Assembly: GCA_902801685.1 (NCBI GenBank)
Contig: CADCIZ010000006.1
Location: 1-44,093, forward strand
DNA: 44,093 bases
From: an uncultured Erysipelotrichaceae bacterium
GTDB taxonomy: Bacteria > Bacillota_I > Bacilli_A > RF39 > UBA660
Direction of reading: 5' to 3'
Program-made: the position numbers and the translations under genes
The notes under the pieces: model-generated
What the model was told of the DNA's origin: nothing
What the model saw: only the letters and a program-made list of their open reading frames with translations
The model's database searches: none
Shown here: piece by piece, positions 8,324 through 16,521 of the stretch
Layout: each line of letters opens with the position of its first letter
How positions within the stretch are numbered: the stretch's first letter is position 1

Positions 8324-8774
8324 TTTTATAAGTATTATTCTTGCAATCACTCTTTTATCTAAATCAGTATATGATGATTATGTATATGCAAATAAATATG
8401 ATGTAGTATATAATTATATAAATAAAATAGAAACAGAAGATACTAAGAAATTAAATGGTGTATTAGAAATACCTAGTATCCATCTTAAAACAGGAATAGT
8501 ATCTAATGTAGATGAAGGACTAGTATTTGTAACAGATAGATTAATTGCTGGACACAGTGGTAACTGTAAAGTATGTTACTTTGATAATCTTGATAAACTT
8601 GAATTAGGTGATAATGTATATTTATATATAGATAAAGAGACTGAATATAAAGTAGATAGTATTAAAGAAGTAGATAAGACACGTGTATATATAAATGGTG
8701 ATTTAAACCTAATTACTTGTAAGAAATCAGATAAAGATAGAAGGTTACTTATAAGCCTTGTTAAAATATCTTAA
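8292..8774 (+). CDS. Sortase, partner of the upstream adhesin
   Basis: This 160-residue protein has one N-terminal membrane helix followed by a sortase fold. The catalytic residues are visible: His88 in A-G-H-S-G, Cys143 in L-I-T-C-K and Arg150/151 just after. It would cut the adhesin at V-P-D-T-Y and join it to the wall. It is short for the family, about the size of class D enzymes, but the class cannot be set by eye. The start overlaps the adhesin gene by 32 bases, so the two are coupled. I prefer the ATG at 8292 over the GTG at 8286, because AGG at 8284-8286 gives correct spacing to it. Confidence 0.85.
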   Translation: MHIGKILIVFSFISIILAITLLSKSVYDDYVYANKYDVVYNYINKIETEDTKKLNGVLEIPSIHLKTGIVSNVDEGLVFVTDRLIAGHSGNCKVCYFDNLDKLELGDNVYLYIDKETEYKVDSIKEVDKTRVYINGDLNLITCKKSDKDRRLLISLVKIS

Positions 8775-8797
8775 TATACTTTATAATAATGATTAAG

Positions 8798-8820
8798 AAT
8801 CAAGTTTTCTTGATTTTTTT
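8798..8820 (+). terminator. Intrinsic terminator of adhesin-sortase
   Basis: AATCAAG (8798-8804) pairs with CTTGATT (8809-8815), loop TTTT, followed by a T run. Confidence 0.9.
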
Positions 8821-8823
8821 GAG

Positions 8824-8860
8824 TTCTAATATTTAATTTTATTCTAATATTTAGTATAAT
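8824..8860 (+). promoter_or_regulatory. Promoter region with an 18-bp-period direct repeat
   Basis: TTCTAATATTTA occurs at 8824-8835 and again at 8842-8853, directly upstream of TATAAT (8855-8860), the -10 box of the next gene. The -35 is weak (TTTAAT, 8832-8837) and falls in the repeat region, so an activator site is possible. Confidence 0.4.
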
Positions 8861-8885
8861 TATTTTAGTTTAAGAAGGTGTTTTA

Positions 8886-10664
8886 ATGGATGCAAAAAAT
8901 CTTTACAAACATATTATGTCATTACCTAGTAAAGAAAGAATTAATTTATTAACTAATGATATAATTAGAAAAAGGTTATTAGAAGATGATGCTCATTATC
9001 CATTCGTATGGATAGTTCAACAGTTAAAGGGAAAAGAACTAAAATATTTTATTGATGAAAAGTATTTAGGTGATATATTAAGTAATAATAAATCAATTGA
9101 TAAAATAAATGCAATTATGTCATCTTGTAATGAATATGCAACTGATATATTACTAGATGATAGAGTAGTATCTTTAATACTTGATTCATCTACAAGTCTA
9201 CATACCTATTTATATAATCTAGATTATCGCATGGGTCAAAAAATAATTGATTATGATATTAAAAATAGTACTAATCATTTTAGTATGCTATCTAGTTTTA
9301 ATGCCAAACAACAGTTAGAGATAATTGATACAGATTATATAATTAAATTGTTAAAATATAAAGAATTACCAGATAGATTTTTAACTAATTTATCAGGTTG
9401 TGTAGTTGAAAAATTATTAGATTATGATAAATTTCAAACAATGTTTTTAGATTCTACTGTTTATGATATTAATATACTAATTAATCATAATTTGGTTATA
9501 CCAAAAAGATTGTTTGATAGTAGAGTATTAATAGATAAATATGTTAATCTTGATACTAATAGATATCGATATTATGTAAATAATTTAATGATTAGAAATT
9601 ACGAATTCTATGATATCGTTGAAAAAGAACGATTTAAATATGTAGATAATGTTGTTAATAGTATTGATAATGATATACTAAGTAAATACAAGAGTATTGA
9701 TAAAAATAATGTCTTTAATAATTATGATTTTCAAACTGCATCTAAAATGAAAAGTATTATTAATGATAAAGAAAAATTAGATGAATTTTTGAAATATAGT
9801 ACCAAAGAAAAATTACTCGAAATGATTATAGATTTATTCTTTAAAGATGTTTCTTATAATTTTTTAAAGAATTTAAAAGCAATAATTAATTATAGTAAAG
9901 CTAATCCAAGTTTTATTCCTAGTAATCTAGATATTTATAATACTATACTTTCTTTTAATGATTTATCTACTGATGATATAGTTAAATTTTTTAATGACAA
10001 TAAAAGAAAAGATTTATCTTCTGCTTTTTATGAAGATTTTAGAAAAGCAAGAAATATATCATATCAGGAGATAAATAATGGTATTACTAAGTTTGATAAA
10101 TCAAGTAGTTTATATAAGAAAGATATTTCTAATGAATTTGGAATAGATATTTATGAACTTAATGGAGAGGATTTTTATCTTTATATTCATTCATCAAGAT
10201 CAGGTAGGTGGATGAATAATAAAAAAACATTATGTTTAAGTTTAATTAGTCATAATAGTATAAATACAATAGATAATGATGAGGTTATATTTGGCTTTTC
10301 TAAATTAAATATAAATAATATTATGCATATGTATCATAGTGATTCTTTCTCCGCTAAAGAAGAAGGTACTCATAAAGTGCATGATATAGAAACTAAAGAA
10401 AATCTAATTAATAAAACAACTTCATATAATGAAATATTGTATAAAGAAAATGACAATTTTAAACCAGATTTTATAGTGTGTTTTGATGTTATTGATGATG
10501 AGCATGTGGCTATCGCACGTGAAATGAATATACCAATTGTTATAATAAATAGCAAAAGATATGTTAAGAAAAATGGTAAATTAGAGGGATTAGAACAGAA
10601 TAATTATTTAAGTGGTAATGAAGTAGATGATTATGATTTATTAGAAGATATAAAGTGTAAATAA
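8886..10664 (+). CDS. Large protein of unknown function
   Basis: I do not recognise this 592-residue protein. Residues 1-380 are Asn/Asp/Lys-rich and look mostly helical, with recurring L-L-D-x-D/K-x-x-x-x-x-L segments that may be degenerate helical repeats. From about 395 an alpha/beta part begins (F-D-K-S-S-S-L-Y-K-K, F-Y-L-Y-I-H, L-C-L-S-L-I-S) and ends in a Rossmann-like segment, P-D-F-I-V-C-F-D-V-I-D-D-E-H-V-A-I-A with I-P-I-V-I-I-N-S. There is no signal peptide or membrane helix, so it is cytosolic. AGAAGGTG lies before the ATG. It has its own promoter and is followed closely by the GH3 lipoprotein gene. Confidence 0.7.
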   Translation: MDAKNLYKHIMSLPSKERINLLTNDIIRKRLLEDDAHYPFVWIVQQLKGKELKYFIDEKYLGDILSNNKSIDKINAIMSSCNEYATDILLDDRVVSLILDSSTSLHTYLYNLDYRMGQKIIDYDIKNSTNHFSMLSSFNAKQQLEIIDTDYIIKLLKYKELPDRFLTNLSGCVVEKLLDYDKFQTMFLDSTVYDINILINHNLVIPKRLFDSRVLIDKYVNLDTNRYRYYVNNLMIRNYEFYDIVEKERFKYVDNVVNSIDNDILSKYKSIDKNNVFNNYDFQTASKMKSIINDKEKLDEFLKYSTKEKLLEMIIDLFFKDVSYNFLKNLKAIINYSKANPSFIPSNLDIYNTILSFNDLSTDDIVKFFNDNKRKDLSSAFYEDFRKARNISYQEINNGITKFDKSSSLYKKDISNEFGIDIYELNGEDFYLYIHSSRSGRWMNNKKTLCLSLISHNSINTIDNDEVIFGFSKLNINNIMHMYHSDSFSAKEEGTHKVHDIETKENLINKTTSYNEILYKENDNFKPDFIVCFDVIDDEHVAIAREMNIPIVIINSKRYVKKNGKLEGLEQNNYLSGNEVDDYDLLEDIKCK

Positions 10665-10680
10665 TATTATTGGGGTGAAT

Positions 10681-11811
10681 ATGAAGAAATTATTAGTTAT
10701 TTTATTAATTATATTTATGGTTGTTGGTTGCAACAATAGTCCAGATAATAAAAGTAAGAAAAATAATAAAAAAGATAATATTGAGTATAAAGATAAAGGG
10801 ATATTTAGTAAATATTATGCTTCTGCATATAAGAAGTTAGAAGAATTAAGTATTGATGAGAAGATAGGTCAGACGTTACTTGTAAGAATGGATGATAACG
10901 TTGCAGATAGTATTATAAATGATTATCATGCTAGCGGTTTTGTTATGTTTTCAAGGGACTTTAAGAACAAGACTAAAGATGATATAAAAAGTGAGATTGA
11001 AAGTTATCAAAATGAAAGTAAGATACCACTAATATTTGCAGTTGATGAAGAAGGTGGTAGTGTAGTTAGAATTAGTAGTAATCCTAATTTAAGGGATGAA
11101 CCTTTTAAATCACCACAAGATGTTTATAACGAATCTGGTATGGAGGGAATAATTTCTGATACTAAAGAAAAATCAGAACTTTTAAAAAGTTTAGGTATTA
11201 ATGTGAATCTAGCTCCAGTTGCGGATGTATCAACTAATCCTAATGACTTTATCTATGATAGAACTTTTGGTAAGGATGCGAGTGAAACTAGTGATTATGT
11301 TAAGAACGTTGTAAGTACTTACAATAAATTAGGTTTAGGTAGCTGTCTTAAGCATTTTCCAGGCTATGGTAATAATGTTGATACTCATACAGGGGTATCT
11401 ATTGATTCAAGGGATTATAATTCATTTGTAGAAAATGATTTTCTTCCTTTTGAAGCAGGGATAGATGCTAAAGTACCTAGTATATTAGTATCACATAATA
11501 TAGTAGAGTCCATGGATAATGTTCCTGCAAGTTTATCTTTAAAAGTACATAATATTCTTAGAAATGAATTAAAGTTTACTGGAGTTATTATGACTGATGA
11601 TCTTGCTATGGATGCAATTTCAAAGTATGTAGATAATCCTAATGTAGAAGCAGTGAGGTCAGGTAATAATTTACTTATAACGACAGATTATAAAACTAGT
11701 TTTAATGATATAAAAGAGGCTTATAATAATAATGAGATTAGTGAAGATGAAATTAATAATGCAGTAGTAAAAGTACTTGCGTGGAAATATAGTTTAGGTT
11801 TATTAAAGTAG
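10681..11811 (+). CDS. Glycoside hydrolase family 3 lipoprotein (beta-N-acetylglucosaminidase, NagZ/YbbD-like)
   Basis: The 376-residue precursor begins with a lipoprotein signal ending in V-V-G-C. The rest is a GH3 catalytic barrel with V-D-E-E-G-G, K-H-F-P-G-Y-G followed by V-D-T-H (the Asp/His acid-base pair seen in NagZ enzymes), and G-V-I-M-T-D-D-L-A-M, whose first Asp is the expected nucleophile. NagZ-type enzymes remove N-acetylglucosamine from cell-wall muropeptides; here it would act outside the membrane, like B. subtilis YbbD. It lacks the extra C-terminal domain of YbbD. I prefer the ATG at 10681 because GGGGTG at 10672-10677 is its ribosome binding site. prmC follows after seven bases. 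Confidence 0.9.
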   Translation: MKKLLVILLIIFMVVGCNNSPDNKSKKNNKKDNIEYKDKGIFSKYYASAYKKLEELSIDEKIGQTLLVRMDDNVADSIINDYHASGFVMFSRDFKNKTKDDIKSEIESYQNESKIPLIFAVDEEGGSVVRISSNPNLRDEPFKSPQDVYNESGMEGIISDTKEKSELLKSLGINVNLAPVADVSTNPNDFIYDRTFGKDASETSDYVKNVVSTYNKLGLGSCLKHFPGYGNNVDTHTGVSIDSRDYNSFVENDFLPFEAGIDAKVPSILVSHNIVESMDNVPASLSLKVHNILRNELKFTGVIMTDDLAMDAISKYVDNPNVEAVRSGNNLLITTDYKTSFNDIKEAYNNNEISEDEINNAVVKVLAWKYSLGLLK

Positions 11812-11818
11812 GTGTTAC

Positions 11819-12535
11819 ATGACTGATATAGAGTATTTAAAGAAGTATTATAAAGGAAATATAGAAGATGCTTATAAAGAGTTAGAAAAAGGTCTTCCAG
11901 TTCAATATATAGTTGGTGAAGTAGATTTCTATGGTAATATATTTAAAGTAAATAAAAATGTGCTTATTCCAAGATTTGAAACTGAACAGTTAATTGAACT
12001 TACTATGGAGTATATTTCTGATAAGTTTAACGATAAAGTAGATATCCTTGATATTGGAACTGGTAGTGGTTGTATTGCAATTACACTTAAAAAGAATACC
12101 AACTGTAATGTAGATGCAGTAGATATATCAGATAAAGCAATTGAGGTTGCTTCCTATAATGCAAGATTAAATAAAGTAGATATAAACATATTTAAAAGCG
12201 ATATGTTAAATAGCATAGATAAAAAGTATGATGTAATTATATCTAATCCACCATATATAGGAAGAGATGAAGATATACAAAGTATTGTTGAAAGAAATGA
12301 ACCACATATTGCTTTATATGCTGATAATGATGGATTATACTATTATGAAGAAATATTAAAAAATTGTAAGAAGAATTTAAAAAATAATTTTATTATTGCT
12401 TTTGAAATAGGTAAATCTCAAGGCAAAAAAGTTAGAGATATAGCTTTAAGGTATTTAGATAATGTAGATATTTATATAAAAAAAGATTTGAATAATTTAG
12501 ATAGATTTGTAATAATTACTAGTAAAAATCATTGA
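11819..12535 (+). CDS. prmC: Peptide chain release factor N5-glutamine methyltransferase PrmC
   Basis: This S-adenosylmethionine enzyme methylates the Gln of the GGQ loop in release factors RF1/RF2. At 238 residues it is shorter than usual (about 280) because the N-terminal helical domain is reduced. The core is intact: I-P-R-F-E-T-E, D-I-G-T-G-S-G for cofactor binding and the diagnostic N-P-P-Y-I. TAGGTG precedes the ATG. It sits in a likely operon behind the GH3 gene. Its stop codon overlaps the -35 box of the next gene. Confidence 0.92.
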   Translation: MTDIEYLKKYYKGNIEDAYKELEKGLPVQYIVGEVDFYGNIFKVNKNVLIPRFETEQLIELTMEYISDKFNDKVDILDIGTGSGCIAITLKKNTNCNVDAVDISDKAIEVASYNARLNKVDINIFKSDMLNSIDKKYDVIISNPPYIGRDEDIQSIVERNEPHIALYADNDGLYYYEEILKNCKKNLKNNFIIAFEIGKSQGKKVRDIALRYLDNVDIYIKKDLNNLDRFVIITSKNH

Positions 12536-12560
12536 CAAACATTTATTCGCATGTTATGCT
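12532..12560 (+). promoter_or_regulatory. Promoter of the ORF6N gene
   Basis: TTGACA (12532-12537) and TATGCT (12555-12560) are 17 bases apart. The -35 box overlaps the prmC stop codon. Confidence 0.7.
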
Positions 12561-12613
12561 TGCTATATAAGTTATTTTAACTTAAATATATATATAAATT
12601 TAGGGGGATATAT

Positions 12614-13510
12614 ATGATGGATGTTGTAAATGTTGATAATGTAATTATTGAAAAGTTGATTTTTGAAGTTCGTGGAAAGCAAGTTATGATTGATTCTGAT
12701 CTTGCTAGACTGTATGAATGTAAGAATGGAACAAAGACAATTAATTTAGCAGTTAAAAGACACTTTGATAGATTTCCAGAAGATTTTTATTTTCAATTAA
12801 CTAAGGAAGAGTATTATAACTTGAAGTTTCAATTTGAAACTTCAAGTTATAATAATGAGCATGGTGGAATTAGAAAAATGCCTTATGTTTTTACAGAGCA
12901 AGGGGTTGCTATGTTAGCGACAATTTTAAGAACAAGTGTTGCTTCAAAGATGAGTGTATCTATAATGCGAGCTTTTGTTACACTGCGAAAGTTTATTTCT
13001 ACGAATTTGCTTGAACAAAAATATATCAATAATCAAGTTATGAAAAATACAGAAGATATAAAATTATTACAAGAATCATTTCAAAAATTTGAAGAAAAAA
13101 GTATGATTAATGAAATATACTTTGATGGTCAAATATATGATGCTTATTCAAAAATACAAGATATTTTTAAAAGTGCGGATAAGAGATTAATAATTGTGGA
13201 TGCTTATGCAGATAATACAATACTAGACATTGTTAAAAGACTGGGTGTAGAAGTAATAATTATAACTAAACCAAATAATCTTCTAACCAAACAAGATATT
13301 GTTAAATATAATAAGCAATATCATAATTTAAATGTTTGCTTTAGTAATAAGTTTCATGATAGATATTTTATTTTAGATAATAGTAAAGTATATCATTGTG
13401 GGGCTAGTATAAATAGAATTGGCTATAAAACTTTTTCTATTAATCTAATTAATGATAATGGAGTATGTAATTTATTGATTGATAGAGTTAATTATATTAT
13501 AAATAAGTAG
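12614..13510 (+). CDS. ORF6N-domain protein with a C-terminal PLD-like domain
   Basis: Residues about 8-125 are an ORF6N domain, a DNA-binding domain of phages and mobile islands: V-M-I-D-S-D-L-A-x-L-Y, F-P-E-D-F-Y-F-Q-L and V-F-T-E-Q-G-V-A-M-L are all present. After a short coiled linker, residues about 180-298 resemble a single PLD-type half domain, with V-D-A-Y-A-D, F-H-D-R-Y-F-I-L-D and Y-H-C-G-A-S. The His-Asp-Arg pattern replaces the usual H-x-K and may not be catalytic. A 43-bp perfect palindrome lies inside the reading frame at codons 67-81. The start could be either of two adjacent ATGs; GGGGG precedes them. The role of the family is not firmly known. Confidence 0.85.
   Translation: MMDVVNVDNVIIEKLIFEVRGKQVMIDSDLARLYECKNGTKTINLAVKRHFDRFPEDFYFQLTKEEYYNLKFQFETSSYNNEHGGIRKMPYVFTEQGVAMLATILRTSVASKMSVSIMRAFVTLRKFISTNLLEQKYINNQVMKNTEDIKLLQESFQKFEEKSMINEIYFDGQIYDAYSKIQDIFKSADKRLIIVDAYADNTILDIVKRLGVEVIIITKPNNLLTKQDIVKYNKQYHNLNVCFSNKFHDRYFILDNSKVYHCGASINRIGYKTFSINLINDNGVCNLLIDRVNYIINK
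12812..12854 (+). repeat. Perfect 43-bp palindrome inside the ORF6N coding sequence
   Basis: The left arm 12812-12832 and right arm 12834-12854 are exact reverse complements (21 bp each) around a single T at 12833. The centre reads AAGTTTCAATTTGAAACTT. It encodes residues Y-Y-N-L-K-F-Q-F-E-T-S-S-Y-N. There is no following T run, so it is not a terminator. In mRNA it would give a hairpin of about 19 pairs. Confidence 0.95.
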
Positions 13511-13518
13511 GTGGTAGT

Positions 13519-14160
13519 ATTAAAAAAAGTGAGATAGAAAGTATTGATAATTATAAATATGAAAGAAAGGCAAAAGAATTCGGTTATAAAGTAATTGTAG
13601 GAACTGATGAAGCAGGAAGAGGTCCACTAGTTGGGCCTGTTGTTGCAGCAGCTTGTTACATACCTGATGGTTTCAAATTAGAAGGTCTTACTGATTCTAA
13701 GAAGTTAACTGAGAAAAAAAGGGAAGATATGTATAATTATTTAATTAATAATACTATTTATGGGATTGGTATAGTATCTCCTGAAGAAATAGATGAAATT
13801 AATATCTATGAAGCAAGTAGAAAGGCTATGATAATTGCAATTAATAAGGTTAGAGATAAAATTGATGTAGATTATGTACTTAGTGATGCAATGCCTATAA
13901 ATATGGATATTACTGTAGAACCTATTATAAAAGGGGATTTGCTTAGTATTAGTATTGCAGGAGCATCAGTGATTGCTAAAGTTACAAGAGATCATATGAT
14001 GTTAGAATTAGATAAAAAGTATCCAGAGTATGGTTTTAAATCTCATAAAGGATATCCTACTAGAAAACATTATGAGGCATTAAATAAATATGGATTAATT
14101 GATGGTTATAGAAAAACTTATGGTCCTGTAAAAAGAATATTAGAAGGGGAAAAACTATGA
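13519..14160 (+). CDS. rnhB: Ribonuclease HII, apparent ATT start codon
   Basis: RNase HII cuts RNA in RNA-DNA hybrids at the ribonucleotide junction. From 13519 the product is 213 residues, a normal length. It has G-T-D-E-A-G-R-G-P-L-V-G-P near 31-43 with the first catalytic Asp and Glu, a third Asp in L-S-D-A-M-P, and the C-terminal Y-G-F-x-S-H-K-G-Y-P-T-x-x-H-Y block. No ATG, GTG or TTG exists in frame between the stop at 13504 and the catalytic motif; the first ATG (13729) would remove the active site. AGGTGG (13509-13514) lies four bases before ATT, so translation probably begins there, unless the base is an error. It overlaps the next gene by four bases. Confidence 0.85.
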   Translation: MKKSEIESIDNYKYERKAKEFGYKVIVGTDEAGRGPLVGPVVAAACYIPDGFKLEGLTDSKKLTEKKREDMYNYLINNTIYGIGIVSPEEIDEINIYEASRKAMIIAINKVRDKIDVDYVLSDAMPINMDITVEPIIKGDLLSISIAGASVIAKVTRDHMMLELDKKYPEYGFKSHKGYPTRKHYEALNKYGLIDGYRKTYGPVKRILEGEKL

Positions 14161-15083
14161 AACTATTATTAAGTCATGTGGCTGATTTAGATGGTGTAAC
14201 TCCGGTAATACTATCTAATTTAATAGGATTTGATTTTGAATATGAATTATTTGATTTGAATGAATTAAATGAGTTTATTAGTAATAAATTAGATTCTAAT
14301 TATTTTGATAAGTATGATGATATTATTATTACGGATTTATCAGTTAGTAAGAGTGTTGCAGATAAAATAGTTGGTAGTATTTATAAAGATAAGTTTAGAC
14401 TATTTGATCATCATGAATCTGCAATCTATTTAAATGATTATGATTTTGCTTATGTATGTGAAAGTATTAATGGCTATAAAGAATGTGGAACTACTTTATA
14501 TTACAATTATCTAATTAAAAACTATGATAGTGATATTTTAAAGAAAGAAAGTGTAGTTACTTTTGTAGAGTTAGTTAGAGAGTGTGATACATGGCAGTTT
14601 ACTGATTTAAAAAATGAAGCATTAGATTTAAATTCTTTGCATGCTTTCTTTGGTAATGATGCTTTAATAGATAATTATACTGAGTTTTTAAAGAGTAATA
14701 ATAGTTTTTATTATACAAAGATGGAAAATACGATATTAAAATCATTAAACTTAAAAAAACAAGAATATATAGAATCTATGAAAGATAAAGTAATCATTAA
14801 AAAAATTAATAATTATAATATTGGTTTTGTCTTTGCTGAATTATATCGCAGTGAATTAGGACACTATATATGTGAACAATATATGGATAAGATAGATTTC
14901 GTATGTATAATTAATCTAAATTATCATATAAGTTTTAGAGGTATAAAAGATATGGAGATTAATAAGTTTGCAGAAATATATGGTGGAGGTGGACATCCTA
15001 AAGCATGCGCTATGCCACTACCTAGTGGATTAAAAGAAGTGATAATTGAATATATATTTGGTGATGAAAATGATAATAGATAG
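14157..15083 (+). CDS. DHH/DHHA1 family phosphoesterase (NrnB-like oligoribonuclease)
   Basis: This 308-residue enzyme has the metal-binding motifs of DHH phosphoesterases in order: S-H-V-A-D-L-D-G near the start, I-I-I-T-D-L-S near 60, F-D-H-H-E near 85, and the DHHA1 substrate-binding motif G-G-G-G-H-P-K-A near 277. Members degrade short RNA, nanoRNA or cyclic dinucleotide products from the end; NrnB is the closest model because of the D-L-D-G motif and length. The ATGA overlap with rnhB couples two nucleic-acid salvage enzymes. It overlaps the MBL gene at its 3' end. Confidence 0.85.
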   Translation: MKLLLSHVADLDGVTPVILSNLIGFDFEYELFDLNELNEFISNKLDSNYFDKYDDIIITDLSVSKSVADKIVGSIYKDKFRLFDHHESAIYLNDYDFAYVCESINGYKECGTTLYYNYLIKNYDSDILKKESVVTFVELVRECDTWQFTDLKNEALDLNSLHAFFGNDALIDNYTEFLKSNNSFYYTKMENTILKSLNLKKQEYIESMKDKVIIKKINNYNIGFVFAELYRSELGHYICEQYMDKIDFVCIINLNYHISFRGIKDMEINKFAEIYGGGGHPKACAMPLPSGLKEVIIEYIFGDENDNR

Positions 15084-15576
15084 AGTAGTAGTAGGTAGTT
15101 TAGAGACAAATTGTTATATATTATCAATAGATAACAATTGTATAGTTGTTGATCCAGGTGATGAATATAATAAGATAAAAGAAAAAATAGGTAATAAAAA
15201 TATTTTGGGAGTTATAGTTACTCATAATCATTTTGACCATGTAGGTGCACTTAAATACTTTGATAATATCTATGACTACCATAATTTAAAAGAAGGAATA
15301 AATAATATAGGAGAGTTTACGTTTGAAGTGATATATACTCCTGGGCATACTAGGGACTCTATATGCATTTATTTTAAAAAAGAAAATGTTATGTTTGTTG
15401 GAGATTTTATCTTTAAAAATGGCATAGGGAGAACTGATTTAGGTGGTTCCTATATCGAAATAATAAATAGTATAAAAAAAATATCAACTTATAATAAAGA
15501 TATTATTATCTATCCAGGTCATGGAGAAAATACTAAACTTGGGATAGAAACAGAAAAACTAATAAGACTTATATAA
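15070..15576 (+). CDS. MBL-fold metallo-hydrolase (glyoxalase II-like, YqgX type)
   Basis: The 168-residue protein carries the metallo-beta-lactamase metal site T-H-N-H-F-D-H-V-G, a downstream His in T-P-G-H-T, Asp in F-V-G-D-F and a final His in Y-P-G-H-G. The short length and G-S-L-E-T-N-C-Y start match the YqgX-type glyoxalase II-like proteins, which hydrolyse thioesters such as lactoylglutathione; the real substrate is unknown. I chose the ATG at 15070, since the preceding GGTGATG can serve as the ribosome binding site and it overlaps the DHH gene by only 14 bases. An ATG at 15064 is also possible. Confidence 0.85.
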   Translation: MIIDRVVVGSLETNCYILSIDNNCIVVDPGDEYNKIKEKIGNKNILGVIVTHNHFDHVGALKYFDNIYDYHNLKEGINNIGEFTFEVIYTPGHTRDSICIYFKKENVMFVGDFIFKNGIGRTDLGGSYIEIINSIKKISTYNKDIIIYPGHGENTKLGIETEKLIRLI

Positions 15577-16009
15577 TCTTATTAGTTTGTTTATCATTAA
15601 GTATTGAAGTTAATTCATTTTTAAATTTAATGTGCTGTTCATCACAATATTTTTTATGCTTATCTAATTTATTATAAAATGCTGGCTTTAATACCTTGCC
15701 ATTAATATCACTAATAAATGGTATTGGTTTATCTAAATTTAGGTTATTAAATATTTCTGTTATAGAAAATGTTGCTTTTTCAATCATGTTTAAAGTAAGT
15801 AAGAATAAATAATAATTACTTTTACAGCACTCCTCATATAATTTTTTTAAATAAATACCTTTGATATTTAATCTGTGTAAAAAAAGTATGTGATAAAGAC
15901 CATTATGGTATTCACTAAATACTTTTGTTAGTAGAATATCTAGTGAATTATCACCATTTTTTAATTCATCAAAAATCTTTGTTAACTCTTTAATCGTATC
16001 TTTCTTCAT
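15569..16009 (-). CDS. Protein of unknown function
   Basis: I do not recognise this 146-residue protein. It is mostly helical, Lys/Leu/Asn-rich, cytosolic, with a Cys pair (E-E-C-C-K-S) in the middle and a basic segment K-L-D-K-H-K-K-Y-C near residue 115. It is convergent with the MBL gene and overlaps it by eight bases. The ribosome binding site is weak. It could be a real gene on codon use and length, but there is no functional clue. Confidence 0.55.
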   Translation of the reverse strand: MKKDTIKELTKIFDELKNGDNSLDILLTKVFSEYHNGLYHILFLHRLNIKGIYLKKLYEECCKSNYYLFLLTLNMIEKATFSITEIFNNLNLDKPIPFISDINGKVLKPAFYNKLDKHKKYCDEQHIKFKNELTSILNDKQTNKII

Positions 16010-16050
16010 ATCTATATTCTATCATATATTTAAAAACCAGCAAAATTTAA

Positions 16051-16078
16051 TTGACAAGTTTTTGAAATATTGTATAAT
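16051..16078 (+). promoter_or_regulatory. Promoter of the broken lipoprotein gene
   Basis: TTGACA (16051-16056) and TATAAT (16073-16078) are both consensus, with a 16-base spacer. GGAG at 16089-16092 precedes the ATG at 16100. The strongest promoter of the window drives a frame-disrupted gene. Confidence 0.8.
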
Positions 16079-16099
16079 ATTTACTCGTGGAGTGATAAA

Positions 16100-16519
16100 A
16101 TGACTATTAAAAGAAATATATAAAGGTATTATGGCTACACTAATGGGTGGAATTATAGTTGGAAGTCCAATGGTTATATATGGATGTAGTGGAAAAATAG
16201 TAAAGAAACTAAAGAAGATAATAGTTCTAGTTTCCTTAGTGTAGAAGCTGCTAGTGTTGATGATAGCAATATGTATAATCCAGATAAAAGTTATGCTTTA
16301 ATATCATTTGCTAATACAGTACAGGTTATTGAATATAGAAACTGTGTCTTTAACGGAGGTAAAACGGAGGTAGTTCTTGATACAGGAGATACTTTTTATA
16401 CTGGAAATTCGAACATAATTACATTTGATATAACTAGTGAAAAGCAATTGAATATGGTTAATTACATACTTGAAGAAAATGAAAAAGAAACAGTGCCATA
16501 TACATACGTAAGGAAATAA
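16100..16519 (+). pseudogene. Frameshifted lipoprotein gene
   Basis: Read with two frame changes, the sequence gives a clean lipoprotein precursor: M-T-I-K-R-N-I, then K-G-I-M-A-T-L-M-G-G-I-I-V-G-S-P-M-V-I-Y-G-C, then a Ser/Asn/Glu-rich spacer and an extracellular domain ending at 16519 (last 82 residues open from 16271). The first shift, about 16121, stops the frame at TAA; the second, at the five-A run 16193-16197, needs one more A. The two shifts compensate. The domain is unknown but includes E-V-V-L-D-T-G-D-T-F-Y and a final Y-T-Y-V-R-K. Phase variation at the A run, true decay or assembly error are all possible. Confidence 0.65.
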
Positions 16520-16521
16520 TT

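Noticed and set aside
13729-14160. Short rnhB starting at the first ATG
   Set aside because: It would omit the G-T-D-E-A-G-R-G active-site motif that is encoded in frame just upstream.
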